A program made the translations under genes and the position numbers. Under the pieces are notes generated by a model that saw nothing but the letters and a program-made list of their open reading frames with translations, made no database searches and had not been told where the DNA came from. From contig JAJYBQ010000088.1 of assembly GCA_021778935.1 (NCBI GenBank), positions 1-8,821 of the forward strand: a DNA stretch of 8,821 nucleotides. Direction: 5' to 3'. Below are positions 1 to 6,902 of this stretch, one piece after another (the first letter of the stretch is position 1; every line of letters begins with the position of its first letter). The DNA is from Pseudomonadota bacterium (GTDB taxonomy: Bacteria > Pseudomonadota > Gammaproteobacteria > Burkholderiales > Burkholderiaceae).

Positions 1-369
1 CGCAATGGCGTGCTGATCTCGCAGGACGACGGCGACGCCGTGGCCTACGCGCTGTGGAAGCTGCAGGAGCGCGGTCGCATGTTCGTGTCGCCCGGCGACA
101 AGTTGTACGAGGGGATGATCATCGGCATCCACTCCCGTGACAACGATCTCGTCGTCAATCCGGTGCGAGAAAAGAAGCTCACCAACGTCCGGGCGTCCGG
201 CAAGGACGAGCATATCGACCTCGTTCCGCCGATCAAGCTCACCCTGGAATACGCGGTGGAGTTCATCGCCGATGACGAACTGGTCGAGGTCACGCCGGTG
301 ACGATCCGCCTCCGCAAGCGGTTCCTCAAGGAAAACGAGCGCAAGCGCGCGCAGCGCGAAGCCGCTTGA
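1..369 (+). CDS. typA: TypA/BipA ribosome-associated GTPase, C-terminal part (5' truncated)
   Basis: This is the last 122 codons of a gene whose start lies left of the window; the frame is open from base 1 to the TGA at 367-369. The peptide matches the conserved C-terminal domain of TypA/BipA, with recognisable stretches such as [37 protein letters not shown] and a terminal [13 protein letters not shown]. In this family the C-terminal domain is specific to TypA and, with domains III and V, contacts the ribosome; the N-terminal GTPase domain is outside the window. TypA is a translational GTPase of the EF-G/LepA group linked to ribosome assembly and to growth under stress or cold. The gene is convergent with the c-di-GMP gene to its right. 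The identification is confident; only the missing 5' part limits it. Confidence 0.95.
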   Translation, partial: RNGVLISQDDGDAVAYALWKLQERGRMFVSPGDKLYEGMIIGIHSRDNDLVVNPVREKKLTNVRASGKDEHIDLVPPIKLTLEYAVEFIADDELVEVTPVTIRLRKRFLKENERKRAQREAA

Positions 370-378
370 CCGGGGATG

Positions 379-413
379 GCCGCGCTCCGGGACCGGGGCG
401 CGGCGGACGCCGC
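379..413. terminator. Hairpin cluster between convergent typA and c-di-GMP gene
   Basis: The 57-bp gap between the two convergent stop codons holds two overlapping inverted repeats. One pairs GCCGCGC (379-385) plus CCGG with CCGG plus GCGCGGC (398-404), including one T:G wobble. The other pairs GCGGCG (400-405) with CGCCGC (408-413). They could end transcription from both sides, but neither is followed by a clear T-tract on either strand, so a canonical intrinsic terminator cannot be claimed. Confidence 0.4.
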
Positions 414-426
414 TTCGACACGCAGT

Positions 427-3400
427 TCACGGCTTCGCCGCCGCATCGACGGTGTGATCGGGGGAGCCGGTTCCGGCTGCCGCGCGCGTCGGCGGCATCC
501 GGTCTGCACGATCGGCCCAGGCCAGGATCCGGTTCGGTGGCAGCGGCGCGCCGAACAGGTAGCCCTGCGCCGATCGGCAACCGATCGATCGCAGGATCTC
601 CATCTGTAACGGATCCTCGACGCCTTCGGCGACGCTGTGCTTGCCCAGGCTTTCAATCAGCATCACGCTGGCACGGGTCAGCGCGCGCATGTCGGGTGCG
701 ATGGTGAGATCGGCGATGAACGACCGGTCGATCTTCACGCAATCGAACGGATATTGGCGCAGGCACGCCAGCGAGGACGTTCCGGTGCCGAAGTCGTCCA
801 TCGCCAGCCGCACGCCCATCTCCCGCAGTCGCTGCATCAGAACCAGTACCGCGTCCGGGTCGCGCATCACGTCGCGCTCCGTTACTTCCAGCTGCAGGAC
901 CCCCGCGGGCATCGTGTTTTCCGTCAGAAGCTGCTCGACGTGACGCACCAAGGCGCTGGGAAACCCCATCTGGATGCGGGAGATGTTCACGCTGATCCCC
1001 CACGGTGCTCGTTGGGGAGCTTCGGTCTGCCATTGCCGCCATTGCCGGCAGGCCTGTCGTTGTACCCATTCGTCGACGGCGACGATGAGCCCGGATTCCT
1101 CTGCAATGGGGATGAATTCGGCGGGCGCAATGTCGCCGAGGTCGGGGTGGTTCCAGCGGACCAGCGTCTCGACCGACTGCATCGTCACCATATCAAGGGA
1201 AACGATCGGCTGATAGACGACCGACAGCTGCGACGTGCCGATCGCCTTGCGCAGTTCGGCCTCGATCAGGAACTCCCGCGCCACCTTGCGGCGCATGCCG
1301 GGGTCAAAGGCGGTGACGCGGCCGCGGCCTGCGCGCTTGGCGTTGTACATTGCAGTGTCGACGTCGCGCAGCACGGCATCCGCGCCTTCGTCGCAGTGCT
1401 CGCTCCCGACCACGCCGATGGAAGCTGCCATGCGGATTTCCTGTCGATGGATCGTATGCGGCTCGCCGATTGACGCGAGGATACGCTGAGCGATGCGTAC
1501 GGCCTCTCCGGTGTCGGGCACGCCCTCCAGCAGGACTGCGAACTCATCGCCCCCGAACCGCGCGGCAAGGAATGACTCGTCGGTACCGGAGGTGGCCTGG
1601 ACTTCCCACAGCACCGCCTGCAATCGCCCGGCAATGGTGCGAAGCACCGCATCGCCCGCCGGGTGGCCGAGCGTGTCGTTGACGACCTTGAAGCGGTCCA
1701 GGTCGAGCAGCAATACGCAAAACCCCGCCGTGCGATGCCGGCAGGTCCGGTCGATGGCCGCGCCCAGGCGATGGACGAAAAGACTGCGGCTCGCCAGCCC
1801 GGTGACGCTGTCGGTATTGGCGGCCGCAAGCGCTGCCAGTTCGATTTCCTTGCGCCCGGTGACGTCGATGCGGATGCCCAGGACGCGCAGCGGTGTGCCA
1901 TCGCGCTTGCGGCTCGCGATTCGGCCGCGGTCATGCACCCAGATCCACCGCCCGTCGCGATGACGCACGCGCAGCTCGCAGTCGAACGACTCGGTTGTGC
2001 CGTCGAGGTGTTTGCGGAACTGTGCCGCATAGCGGGCGAGATCGTCCTCGTGGGCGCGGTACTCCAGGGATTCGATCCGTACCGGTGCGGTCGTTGCCGG
2101 ATCGTCGCCGCAGATCCGCAGCCACCGCCCGTCGACGATCGTCGTTGCCGACGGCACGTCATATTCCCAGGTGCCGGCGCTGGTGCCGTCGAGTACCGAC
2201 TCGAGACGGCGATGGGCCAGCACTCGCTCGGTCACATCGGTTTCGACGCCGATGAAACCGACATGGCGGCCGCGGTCGTCATGCACCGGCTGGATGTCGA
2301 GATCCAGCCAGTATGTCCGGCCATGGCGCGAACGGTTGAGGATTTGCACATGGGCGCCCCGTCCTGCCGAAAGCGCCTCGTGCAGCTGACGCACCGTTTC
2401 CGGATCGGTTTGATCGAACTGCAATAGGCTGCCGGGCTTTTTTCCGAGAATCTCCGCCAGGGAATAGCCGGTCATTGCCTCGAACGCGGTGTTGGCCCAG
2501 AGAATGCGCCGCTCGACATCGCAGATCAGGACGCCGTTCTTCGTGTTGCGCGCCACCATCGTCAGGCGGTGCAGCTCGTCGGTCTGGGCAAGCAGTGCGC
2601 GTTGCTGGTTTCGTACGATGTTGCGGATCGGGAGCGCGACGCCTGCTCCATATGCAAGGGCGCTGAAGGCAACAAGGAGGGTGGCCGCGGCGGCGTAGGC
2701 GACGAGTTGTTGCAGTTCCTCCTCGGTCACCGATTGCAGCGCGCCGACTGCGCGATCCATCGCCGGCAGGAACCGCTTCGAGGAGCTTATCAATCGGGAC
2801 AGGGCATGGTCTTGCTCGACCGTCGTGCCCGGGGCGCCGACGATTTCGGCCTGTCGAAGGAGGCGTTCTCTTGGGATTTCGACTTGCGTCAGTGCCCAGG
2901 TGGCCGTACGCCGTGCTTGGCTCCGCGCGATCGTCGAGGTGGTTACCAGGCTACTCAGTGCCGCGGCGTCGCTGCGCAGGGTTCGCATGTCCGCCGCCAA
3001 CGCGTCGATGGCTTCGGCCCGCGCCGCTCCATTTGTTGCCAACGCGCGTTGCGCCATCCACGCCATCCGCTGGCTGATCATGCGCTGGCGTCCCGCAAGA
3101 TTCATGATTCGGGAGGAAGCGCGAATGACGGCGGCATTCCGAAGGATCGCGGCCGTGGTGCCGCCGGTCAGCAGCGCGATCAGGCTCACTGCCGTGAGCA
3201 CGCTGATCAGAACGATGCGGCTGAGGTGGTGGTCGCCGGGTGGATGCGCGGCGGCGGCACGGACTTCCACCGCCCGCAGCGCTGCGAGGCCACCCCCCAT
3301 CGGCAGCGTCAGCGCGGCCAGCATGCCGGCGTCGAGCAGCGCGGACCTTTGCATCGGAAACGACGATGGGGTGCCGGCGATGTAGCGGTGGATCGAGAAT

Positions 3401-3708
3401 TCGAGCGACGTGGTGGCCGCCGCAATGATCATCCATCCCACCGTATCGATGACCGGGCGGTCGGACGCGTCGGCGGGGCGGCGGCCCACGACTACGACCT
3501 GCCAGACGGTGGTCGCCACCGTTGCGGCGAGGAGGGAATCGAGCAGTGCTCGCTGCCAGACGGGGATGGCGGTTTCTGCCCGGCCGAAGGCGGTCATCAC
3601 CAGCCACTCCATCACGAAGACTGCCCCGGCGAAAATCCGGACCCGGGCGGGCAGGGCGCGCCGTTTGATCGGCAGCTGCGGCGGCGGTTGCCCGGGTCTT
3701 TGATTCAT
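427..3708 (-). CDS. Membrane-bound PilJ-PAS-PAS-GGDEF-EAL c-di-GMP turnover protein
   Basis: The 1093-residue protein begins with a basic N-terminus (KRR at 15-17) and five hydrophobic segments (about 24-41, 53-75, 87-107, 124-145, 164-187). A PilJ/NarX-like periplasmic sensor follows (about 196-275, signature NLAGRQRMISQRM at 203-215), then a sixth membrane helix (about 335-357). The cytoplasmic part has PAS (about 383-495), PAS with PAC (about 503-620), GGDEF (about 628-800) and EAL (about 812-1065). The cyclase site looks intact: DLDRFKVVND at 669-678 and GGDEF at 719-723. The RxxD inhibitory site is absent; DESF occupies that place. In the phosphodiesterase domain the signature is ETL (847-849), but E847, N908, E941, E944, DDFGTG (971-976), K992, E1028 and QGY (1048-1050) are kept, so activity is plausible. 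Such proteins make or break cyclic di-GMP at the inner membrane. The start at 3708 was chosen because the basic region and first helix follow at once; it has no clear Shine-Dalgarno, and the frame stays open upstream to 3957. Net activity cannot be told from sequence. Confidence 0.93.
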   Translation of the reverse strand: MNQRPGQPPPQLPIKRRALPARVRIFAGAVFVMEWLVMTAFGRAETAIPVWQRALLDSLLAATVATTVWQVVVVGRRPADASDRPVIDTVGWMIIAAATTSLEFSIHRYIAGTPSSFPMQRSALLDAGMLAALTLPMGGGLAALRAVEVRAAAAHPPGDHHLSRIVLISVLTAVSLIALLTGGTTAAILRNAAVIRASSRIMNLAGRQRMISQRMAWMAQRALATNGAARAEAIDALAADMRTLRSDAAALSSLVTTSTIARSQARRTATWALTQVEIPRERLLRQAEIVGAPGTTVEQDHALSRLISSSKRFLPAMDRAVGALQSVTEEELQQLVAYAAAATLLVAFSALAYGAGVALPIRNIVRNQQRALLAQTDELHRLTMVARNTKNGVLICDVERRILWANTAFEAMTGYSLAEILGKKPGSLLQFDQTDPETVRQLHEALSAGRGAHVQILNRSRHGRTYWLDLDIQPVHDDRGRHVGFIGVETDVTERVLAHRRLESVLDGTSAGTWEYDVPSATTIVDGRWLRICGDDPATTAPVRIESLEYRAHEDDLARYAAQFRKHLDGTTESFDCELRVRHRDGRWIWVHDRGRIASRKRDGTPLRVLGIRIDVTGRKEIELAALAAANTDSVTGLASRSLFVHRLGAAIDRTCRHRTAGFCVLLLDLDRFKVVNDTLGHPAGDAVLRTIAGRLQAVLWEVQATSGTDESFLAARFGGDEFAVLLEGVPDTGEAVRIAQRILASIGEPHTIHRQEIRMAASIGVVGSEHCDEGADAVLRDVDTAMYNAKRAGRGRVTAFDPGMRRKVAREFLIEAELRKAIGTSQLSVVYQPIVSLDMVTMQSVETLVRWNHPDLGDIAPAEFIPIAEESGLIVAVDEWVQRQACRQWRQWQTEAPQRAPWGISVNISRIQMGFPSALVRHVEQLLTENTMPAGVLQLEVTERDVMRDPDAVLVLMQRLREMGVRLAMDDFGTGTSSLACLRQYPFDCVKIDRSFIADLTIAPDMRALTRASVMLIESLGKHSVAEGVEDPLQMEILRSIGCRSAQGYLFGAPLPPNRILAWADRADRMPPTRAAAGTGSPDHTVDAAAKP

Positions 3709-3882
3709 TTCGTGATGTGCGGTGAGCAGGCGTTCATGCGCCGACAGGGATCCCCGGGAGGCCGGTGCGGCGGACCAGGGCAATGATGCGCACCGGGGTG
3801 CAGGGTGGAAAGCGTGGTCTCCGGCGATTTGCGGCGATTTTCCGGCGCAATTCGCGGCGGGGCATTGCCATGCGGGGGCGTG

Positions 3883-3896
3883 TTGATTTGGGTCAA
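3883..3896 (+). promoter_or_regulatory. ANR/FNR-like box 1 (TTGAT-N4-GTCAA)
   Basis: The 14 bases TTGATTTGGGTCAA match the FNR/ANR/CRP-superfamily consensus TTGAT-N4-ATCAA at 9 of the 10 fixed positions. The bases that follow (TCAATCGAT, 3893-3901) recur exactly behind box 2. Its centre is about 182 bp upstream of the c-di-GMP start codon and about 430 bp upstream of the rightward ATG, so it could serve either gene. No -10 element is visible at a class II distance. Assignment to a named regulator is inference. Confidence 0.5.
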
Positions 3897-4020
3897 TCGA
3901 TCCGATTGATGGCGAACGGGGAAACGCCCCCACGGCCGACGGGAACCGGCAACACATTGAACCCTGGTCTTGATTTCAAGGTCTTTCATACCGCGCTTGT
4001 CGGAGTCGAAAGATTGGGAT

Positions 4021-4034
4021 TGGATCGCGATCAA
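4021..4034 (+). promoter_or_regulatory. ANR/FNR-like box 2 (TGGAT-N4-ATCAA)
   Basis: TGGATCGCGATCAA matches the ANR/FNR consensus at 9 of the 10 fixed positions (second T replaced by G). Like box 1 it continues into TCAATCGAT (4031-4039), giving a shared 19-base pattern T(T/G)GAT-N4-(G/A)TCAATCGAT in the same orientation. The two boxes are 138 bp apart. The repeated 3' extension makes a chance match less likely than for a single 14-mer. Confidence 0.45.
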
Positions 4035-4216
4035 TCGATAGGAAATCGTTGGTGCAAATAAGTTCCATTCATGATGGAGTTTCTTGGGCATTTTGGAAGT
4101 GGCTGCTCGCCAATCCACATATTGAGTCCTTCTGAACGAACGCGTTTTCAGCCCCGGAGGAAACCAGGTCAGGGTCGAGCGTTCTGTTCCGGACCGATTT
4201 CTCAAAAAACCTTGTC

Positions 4217-4221
4217 AGGAG
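4217..4221 (+). promoter_or_regulatory. AGGAG ahead of alternative TTG start
   Basis: AGGAG lies nine bases before the in-frame TTG at 4231. It is the best Shine-Dalgarno near the receiver/Hpt-like gene and would lengthen that protein by 29 residues (MIHVVQNPG...). Against it, the added stretch shows no domain character. The choice between the two starts is open. Confidence 0.4.
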
Positions 4222-4317
4222 CGCGCCAATTTGATTCACGTCGTACAAAATCCGGGTTTGCACCAGCCGACCCCGTGGGGGTTGCCTGCGATTCGGCGTT
4301 TGCGGTGGCGGACGGAT

Positions 4318-5106
4318 ATGCGTGATATTGGTTGGGTGCCAGAGCGGCGCGTTGTGGTGGCGACCGGCGGAGACGCCGAGCTTCAGCGCGCCTTGTCGAG
4401 CGGTTTTCGCGAACAGGGTCTCGGTGTCGAGGTCACGACCGACCTCGAAGGGATGATCGCCCGCGCGTTTGATCCCGATGTGCTGGTGACCTGCGTCCCG
4501 TTTGACGCCCTCGGTTGGAGCGGGTTCGATATTCTGTCTTTGATCCGATCCCACGAGCAGTCGCGGTCCGGGAGCAGCGCCCCGGTCGTGGCGGTTGGGC
4601 GGCGTTGTTGCCCGCAAACGCGCGCGCGCGCCCTGGCCGCGGGTTTCCTATCCTGTCTGGATGTCGGTCCGGCGCGCTCGGTTCTGCTTGATGAAACCTT
4701 GTTGCGCGTCCGGACGCTGCGGCCGTACCTGCACCGATATACCCATTCGGAAGACCGGGAATCCATTGTTGCTCGCTTTCCCGATGCCCCGCACGAAAGA
4801 GGGGGGCAGCAGGCGATTCTCGGTTTGGCGCTCGCCATGGATTCCGGCGGCATCGACCTGCTGCAGCGTAGCCTGATGGCCGTATACCAAGGCAACCCAC
4901 AGGACGCGCGCGGTTCTACCGCGCGGTTGGCTGCAATCGCCCGGGGAACCGGCGCGAGCCGGCTGGCAATCCTGTCGGATGCGATGGCTGCGTCGCTCGA
5001 TGGCGGGATGGATTCCGTCGAGCGTTCCGTAATCCTGTCCCGCGTCGAACTGGACCGGGTGGTTCACACATTGCGGGAAGAGGCGCTGCGGTTTTTTCCA
5101 AGTTGA
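4318..5106 (+). CDS. Degenerate receiver plus Hpt-like domain protein
   Basis: The protein has 262 residues from ATG 4318. Residues 10-125 read as a response-regulator receiver fold: a beta1-like RVVVATGG, a beta3 segment DPDVLVTCVPFDALGWSGFDI aligning with the usual phospho-Asp strand, a beta4-like APVVAVG, and ALAAGFLSCLD. The acidic pair after beta1 is absent, the phospho-acceptor Asp position is Thr/Cys (58-59), and the Thr and Lys of beta4/beta5 are missing. The C-terminal part (about 162-255) resembles an Hpt helical bundle, with GASRLAILSDAMA like the usual Gly-Ala-x-x-Leu segment, but the phospho-His position is Ala or Arg (about 202-203). It is therefore likely a phospho-independent adaptor, not an active relay protein. 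An alternative TTG start at 4231 has a strong AGGAG nine bases upstream and would add 29 residues; ATG 4318 has only a weak GGCGGA but lies nearer the domain start. The gene is divergent from the c-di-GMP gene. Reality of the gene is fairly sure; the domain reading is by eye. Confidence 0.78.
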   Translation: MRDIGWVPERRVVVATGGDAELQRALSSGFREQGLGVEVTTDLEGMIARAFDPDVLVTCVPFDALGWSGFDILSLIRSHEQSRSGSSAPVVAVGRRCCPQTRARALAAGFLSCLDVGPARSVLLDETLLRVRTLRPYLHRYTHSEDRESIVARFPDAPHERGGQQAILGLALAMDSGGIDLLQRSLMAVYQGNPQDARGSTARLAAIARGTGASRLAILSDAMAASLDGGMDSVERSVILSRVELDRVVHTLREEALRFFPS

Positions 5107-5193
5107 TCGCCCCGATGCGATTGCGCGAATTGTGCCGCGGTTGCAGGGAAAATCGGTAGAATGAGTCGCGGTTACCTATGCTCTTCGGGGACG

Positions 5194-5206
5194 CCGTACG
5201 TTACGG
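5194..5206. promoter_or_regulatory. 13-bp inverted repeat upstream of marR (possible operator)
   Basis: CCGTA and TACGG flank a CGT spacer, forming an inverted repeat 51 bp upstream of the MarR-family start codon. MarR proteins commonly repress their own promoter by binding short palindromes, so this is a candidate operator. It is short, and no clear promoter was found around it. Confidence 0.25.
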
Positions 5207-5257
5207 GGCGGGATGTGTGCCGGATTCGGCGGACGGGCGGGACGATAGCGAGCACCT

Positions 5258-5758
5258 ATGGCAGAAGATTCACATCGGGCGATGGATGATTTGTATGCCG
5301 GTCCCACCTTCCTGATTCGCCGGGCCCATCAGATTGCCACGTTTGTATTCCAGGAGGCCTGTGCCGACCTGGATCTCACACCGACCCAGTATTCCCTCCT
5401 GTTCGTGCTGCGCCATCGCAGTCCGGTGAGTCAGAACGAGCTTGGTCGGTACGCCTGCCTGGATCGTGCCACGACCAGTCTTGTCGTTCGACTCCTGCGG
5501 GAGCGCGCCCTGGTTGCAGCGGCAGGCGACGAGCGGGACAAACGCAAGACCCTGTTGTCGCTGACCAGTGCCGGGAGGCTGTTGCTGGGGCGTGCGGAGC
5601 AACTCAGCACCAAGGCGAGCCGCGACCTGCTTTCGGTATTCGATGAGGCGCAGGCGCGCACCTTCGTGGGGTTGCTGGATATCCTGGCGACGGGCCATGA
5701 CCGGCGCGGAGTGGAGTACAAGGGCGGGATGGTCGGGGCCAGGCTCGGTTGGTCCTGA
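5258..5758 (+). CDS. MarR-family transcriptional regulator
   Basis: This 166-residue protein fits the MarR/SlyA winged-helix family, dimeric repressors often released by small aromatic or phenolic ligands or by oxidation. The N-terminal dimerisation helix is at about 14-38 (FLIRRAHQIATFVFQEA), followed by the typical LTPTQYSLLFVL. The helix-turn-helix spans about 57-84 (VSQNELGRYACLDRATTSLVVRLLRERAL). The wing carries DERDKR (91-96) and then LSLTSAGRLLL, matching the family D-x-R-D-x-R...LT-x-x-G pattern. A C-terminal helix at about 115-145 completes the dimer interface. The FLIRRAHQIA segment recalls NicR-type members, but that is only an impression. ATG 5258 was preferred; ATG 5282 is also possible, and neither has a strong Shine-Dalgarno. 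glk follows 52 bp downstream in the same direction, so co-transcription is possible. The ligand is unknown. Confidence 0.9.
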   Translation: MAEDSHRAMDDLYAGPTFLIRRAHQIATFVFQEACADLDLTPTQYSLLFVLRHRSPVSQNELGRYACLDRATTSLVVRLLRERALVAAAGDERDKRKTLLSLTSAGRLLLGRAEQLSTKASRDLLSVFDEAQARTFVGLLDILATGHDRRGVEYKGGMVGARLGWS

Positions 5759-5810
5759 ATGATTTCCATGGGGTGCGTCCGGGGAGTGCCGTCGCATAGG
5801 AGTGGATCCG

Positions 5811-6812
5811 ATGTTTTCGCCGCGGCTTCTCGCTGATATCGGAGGCACCCGCGCAAGACTCGGCCTGGAAGTCGCACCCGGGCGGATCGACGCGATCACG
5901 CTGCACTCCTGTGACGATTTTCCCGGTGTGGACGCGTTGCTGGGTGCCTATCTGCGCGACCGGGGAAATCCCCCGGTTCGCCATGCGGCAATCGCGATTG
6001 CCAATCCGGTGGCCGGAGACTCGGTGCGGATGACCAATCGGGACTGGTCGTTTTCCGTGGCCGAGTTGCAGCGCGCGTTGGGTTTTTCCCGCTTGGTGGT
6101 GATGAACGATATGGTCGCGATGGCGATGGCCTTGCCGCGGCTGGCGCCGGAAGAGTTGTGCAAGGTGGGGGATGCCGGAGCGTCCCGTCCAGGCGTGAAG
6201 GTTCTGCTGGGACCGGGAACTGGACTGGGGGTGGGCGCACTGGTTCCGCTGGTCGCCGCGGAGGACGAGAACGACCCGGAAGCCTGGATGCCGGTGGCAA
6301 GCGAAGGGGGCCACGTCAGTTTTGCGCCCGCGGACGAAACCGAGTGCCGCCTGCTGGAAGTGCTGTGGCGACGCTTTCCACACGTCTCCGCGGAGCGGAT
6401 CGTATCGGGCACGGGAATTCCACTGCTTCATGCTGCCTTGTGCGTGGTCAACGGGGTACCGGAAGATCCTGCAGCGACGGCAGAAGACGTCGTCCGTCGG
6501 GCGCGGGCGGATGGCGATTCGACTGCTGCGCGCTGCCTGTCGGTTTTCAGTGCGATGCTTGGCGGCATCGCCGGCAATCTCGCACTGGTGTACGGCGCGC
6601 GCGGAGGCGTATACCTGAGCGGCGGGGTAATTCCGCGCTTGGGCGGTCTGTTCGACGTCGCGGCATTCCGTCGGCGGTTTGAAGCGAAGGGCCGTTTTAC
6701 CGAATATCTGGCCGCGATTCCGGTATGGCGGATGGTCGGAGGGGACGATGTCGCCCTGCGGGGGGCGGCGGCGGAACTGGCCCGCGTTCTGCAATCCGTG
6801 CCCGCCGCTTGA
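5811..6812 (+). CDS. glk: Glucokinase (Glk, hexokinase/actin-like fold)
   Basis: This 333-residue protein phosphorylates glucose to glucose-6-phosphate with ATP in the cytoplasm, feeding glycolysis or the Entner-Doudoroff route. It belongs to the proteobacterial Glk group (E. coli Glk is 321 residues), not the ROK group, since no ROK zinc signature is seen. Visible motifs are the phosphate loop LLADIGGTRARLGL (6-19), the catalytic N99-D100 in MNDM, GPGTGLGVGAL (134-144), the glucose-binding SEGGH (164-168), E195 before RIVSGTGI, and the adenosine-side GGVYLSGGVIPR (265-276). All expected sugar-contacting residues are kept. The start at ATG 5811 is set by AGGAG at 5798-5802, eight bases upstream; a GTG at 5802 lies inside that Shine-Dalgarno and is unlikely. 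The gene follows the MarR regulator and ends just before an intrinsic terminator. No other sugar genes are in the window. Confidence 0.95.
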   Translation: MFSPRLLADIGGTRARLGLEVAPGRIDAITLHSCDDFPGVDALLGAYLRDRGNPPVRHAAIAIANPVAGDSVRMTNRDWSFSVAELQRALGFSRLVVMNDMVAMAMALPRLAPEELCKVGDAGASRPGVKVLLGPGTGLGVGALVPLVAAEDENDPEAWMPVASEGGHVSFAPADETECRLLEVLWRRFPHVSAERIVSGTGIPLLHAALCVVNGVPEDPAATAEDVVRRARADGDSTAARCLSVFSAMLGGIAGNLALVYGARGGVYLSGGVIPRLGGLFDVAAFRRRFEAKGRFTEYLAAIPVWRMVGGDDVALRGAAAELARVLQSVPAA

Positions 6813-6860
6813 ACTTCGGTTCCGCGCCTCCATCTAACTGCGGAGCGCGCATGCCGCGTC

Positions 6861-6882
6861 CCCTTGTTTGCAAGGGATTTTT
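6861..6882 (+). terminator. Intrinsic terminator after glk
   Basis: CCCTTG (6861-6866) pairs with CAAGGG (6871-6876) around a TTTG loop and is followed by ATTTTT (6877-6882). This is the textbook stem plus T-tract form, though the stem is only six base pairs. It lies 48 bp past the glk stop and ends only 20 bp before the next ATG, so it also sits in the leader of the TPR gene. Confidence 0.7.
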
Positions 6883-6902
6883 CCGGAGGGAGTTTTCCAG
6901 CT

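Larger units (their letters stand above)
3709..4317. other. 609-bp divergent intergenic region
   Basis: This stretch lies between the start codons of the leftward c-di-GMP gene and the rightward receiver/Hpt-like gene. It is visibly richer in A and T than its flanks, especially 3880-4260. It holds two related ANR/FNR-like boxes (3883-3896 and 4021-4034), a 17-bp inverted repeat (TCAATCG-ATC-CGATTGA, 3893-3909) that overlaps the first box, and a small palindrome CTTGA-TT-TCAAG (3969-3980). An open frame at 3705-4205 on the minus strand shows no recognisable protein. I could not place a convincing -35/-10 pair for either gene. If translation of the rightward gene starts at TTG 4231, the region shrinks to 522 bp. 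Confidence 0.7.

Noticed and set aside
637..1473. Long plus-strand open frames opposite the c-di-GMP gene (also 1663-2427 and 2569-3786)
   Set aside because: They mirror the GGDEF, EAL and PAS coding on the other strand, have no recognisable domains and arise from high GC.
3705..4205. 166-residue minus-strand open frame in the divergent intergenic region
   Set aside because: It has no domain character, spans the ANR/FNR-like boxes and has composition typical of a chance frame; only its last ten codons are discussed as a possible leader peptide.
5141..5162. TTGCAG ... TAGAAT as a marR promoter
   Set aside because: The -10-like hexamer is good, but the spacing to TTGCAG is only 10 bp and no -35 is found at 16-18 bp.
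5604..6833. 409-residue minus-strand frame over glk
   Set aside because: It is antisense to a well-supported glucokinase and reads as low-information His/Arg/Pro-rich sequence.
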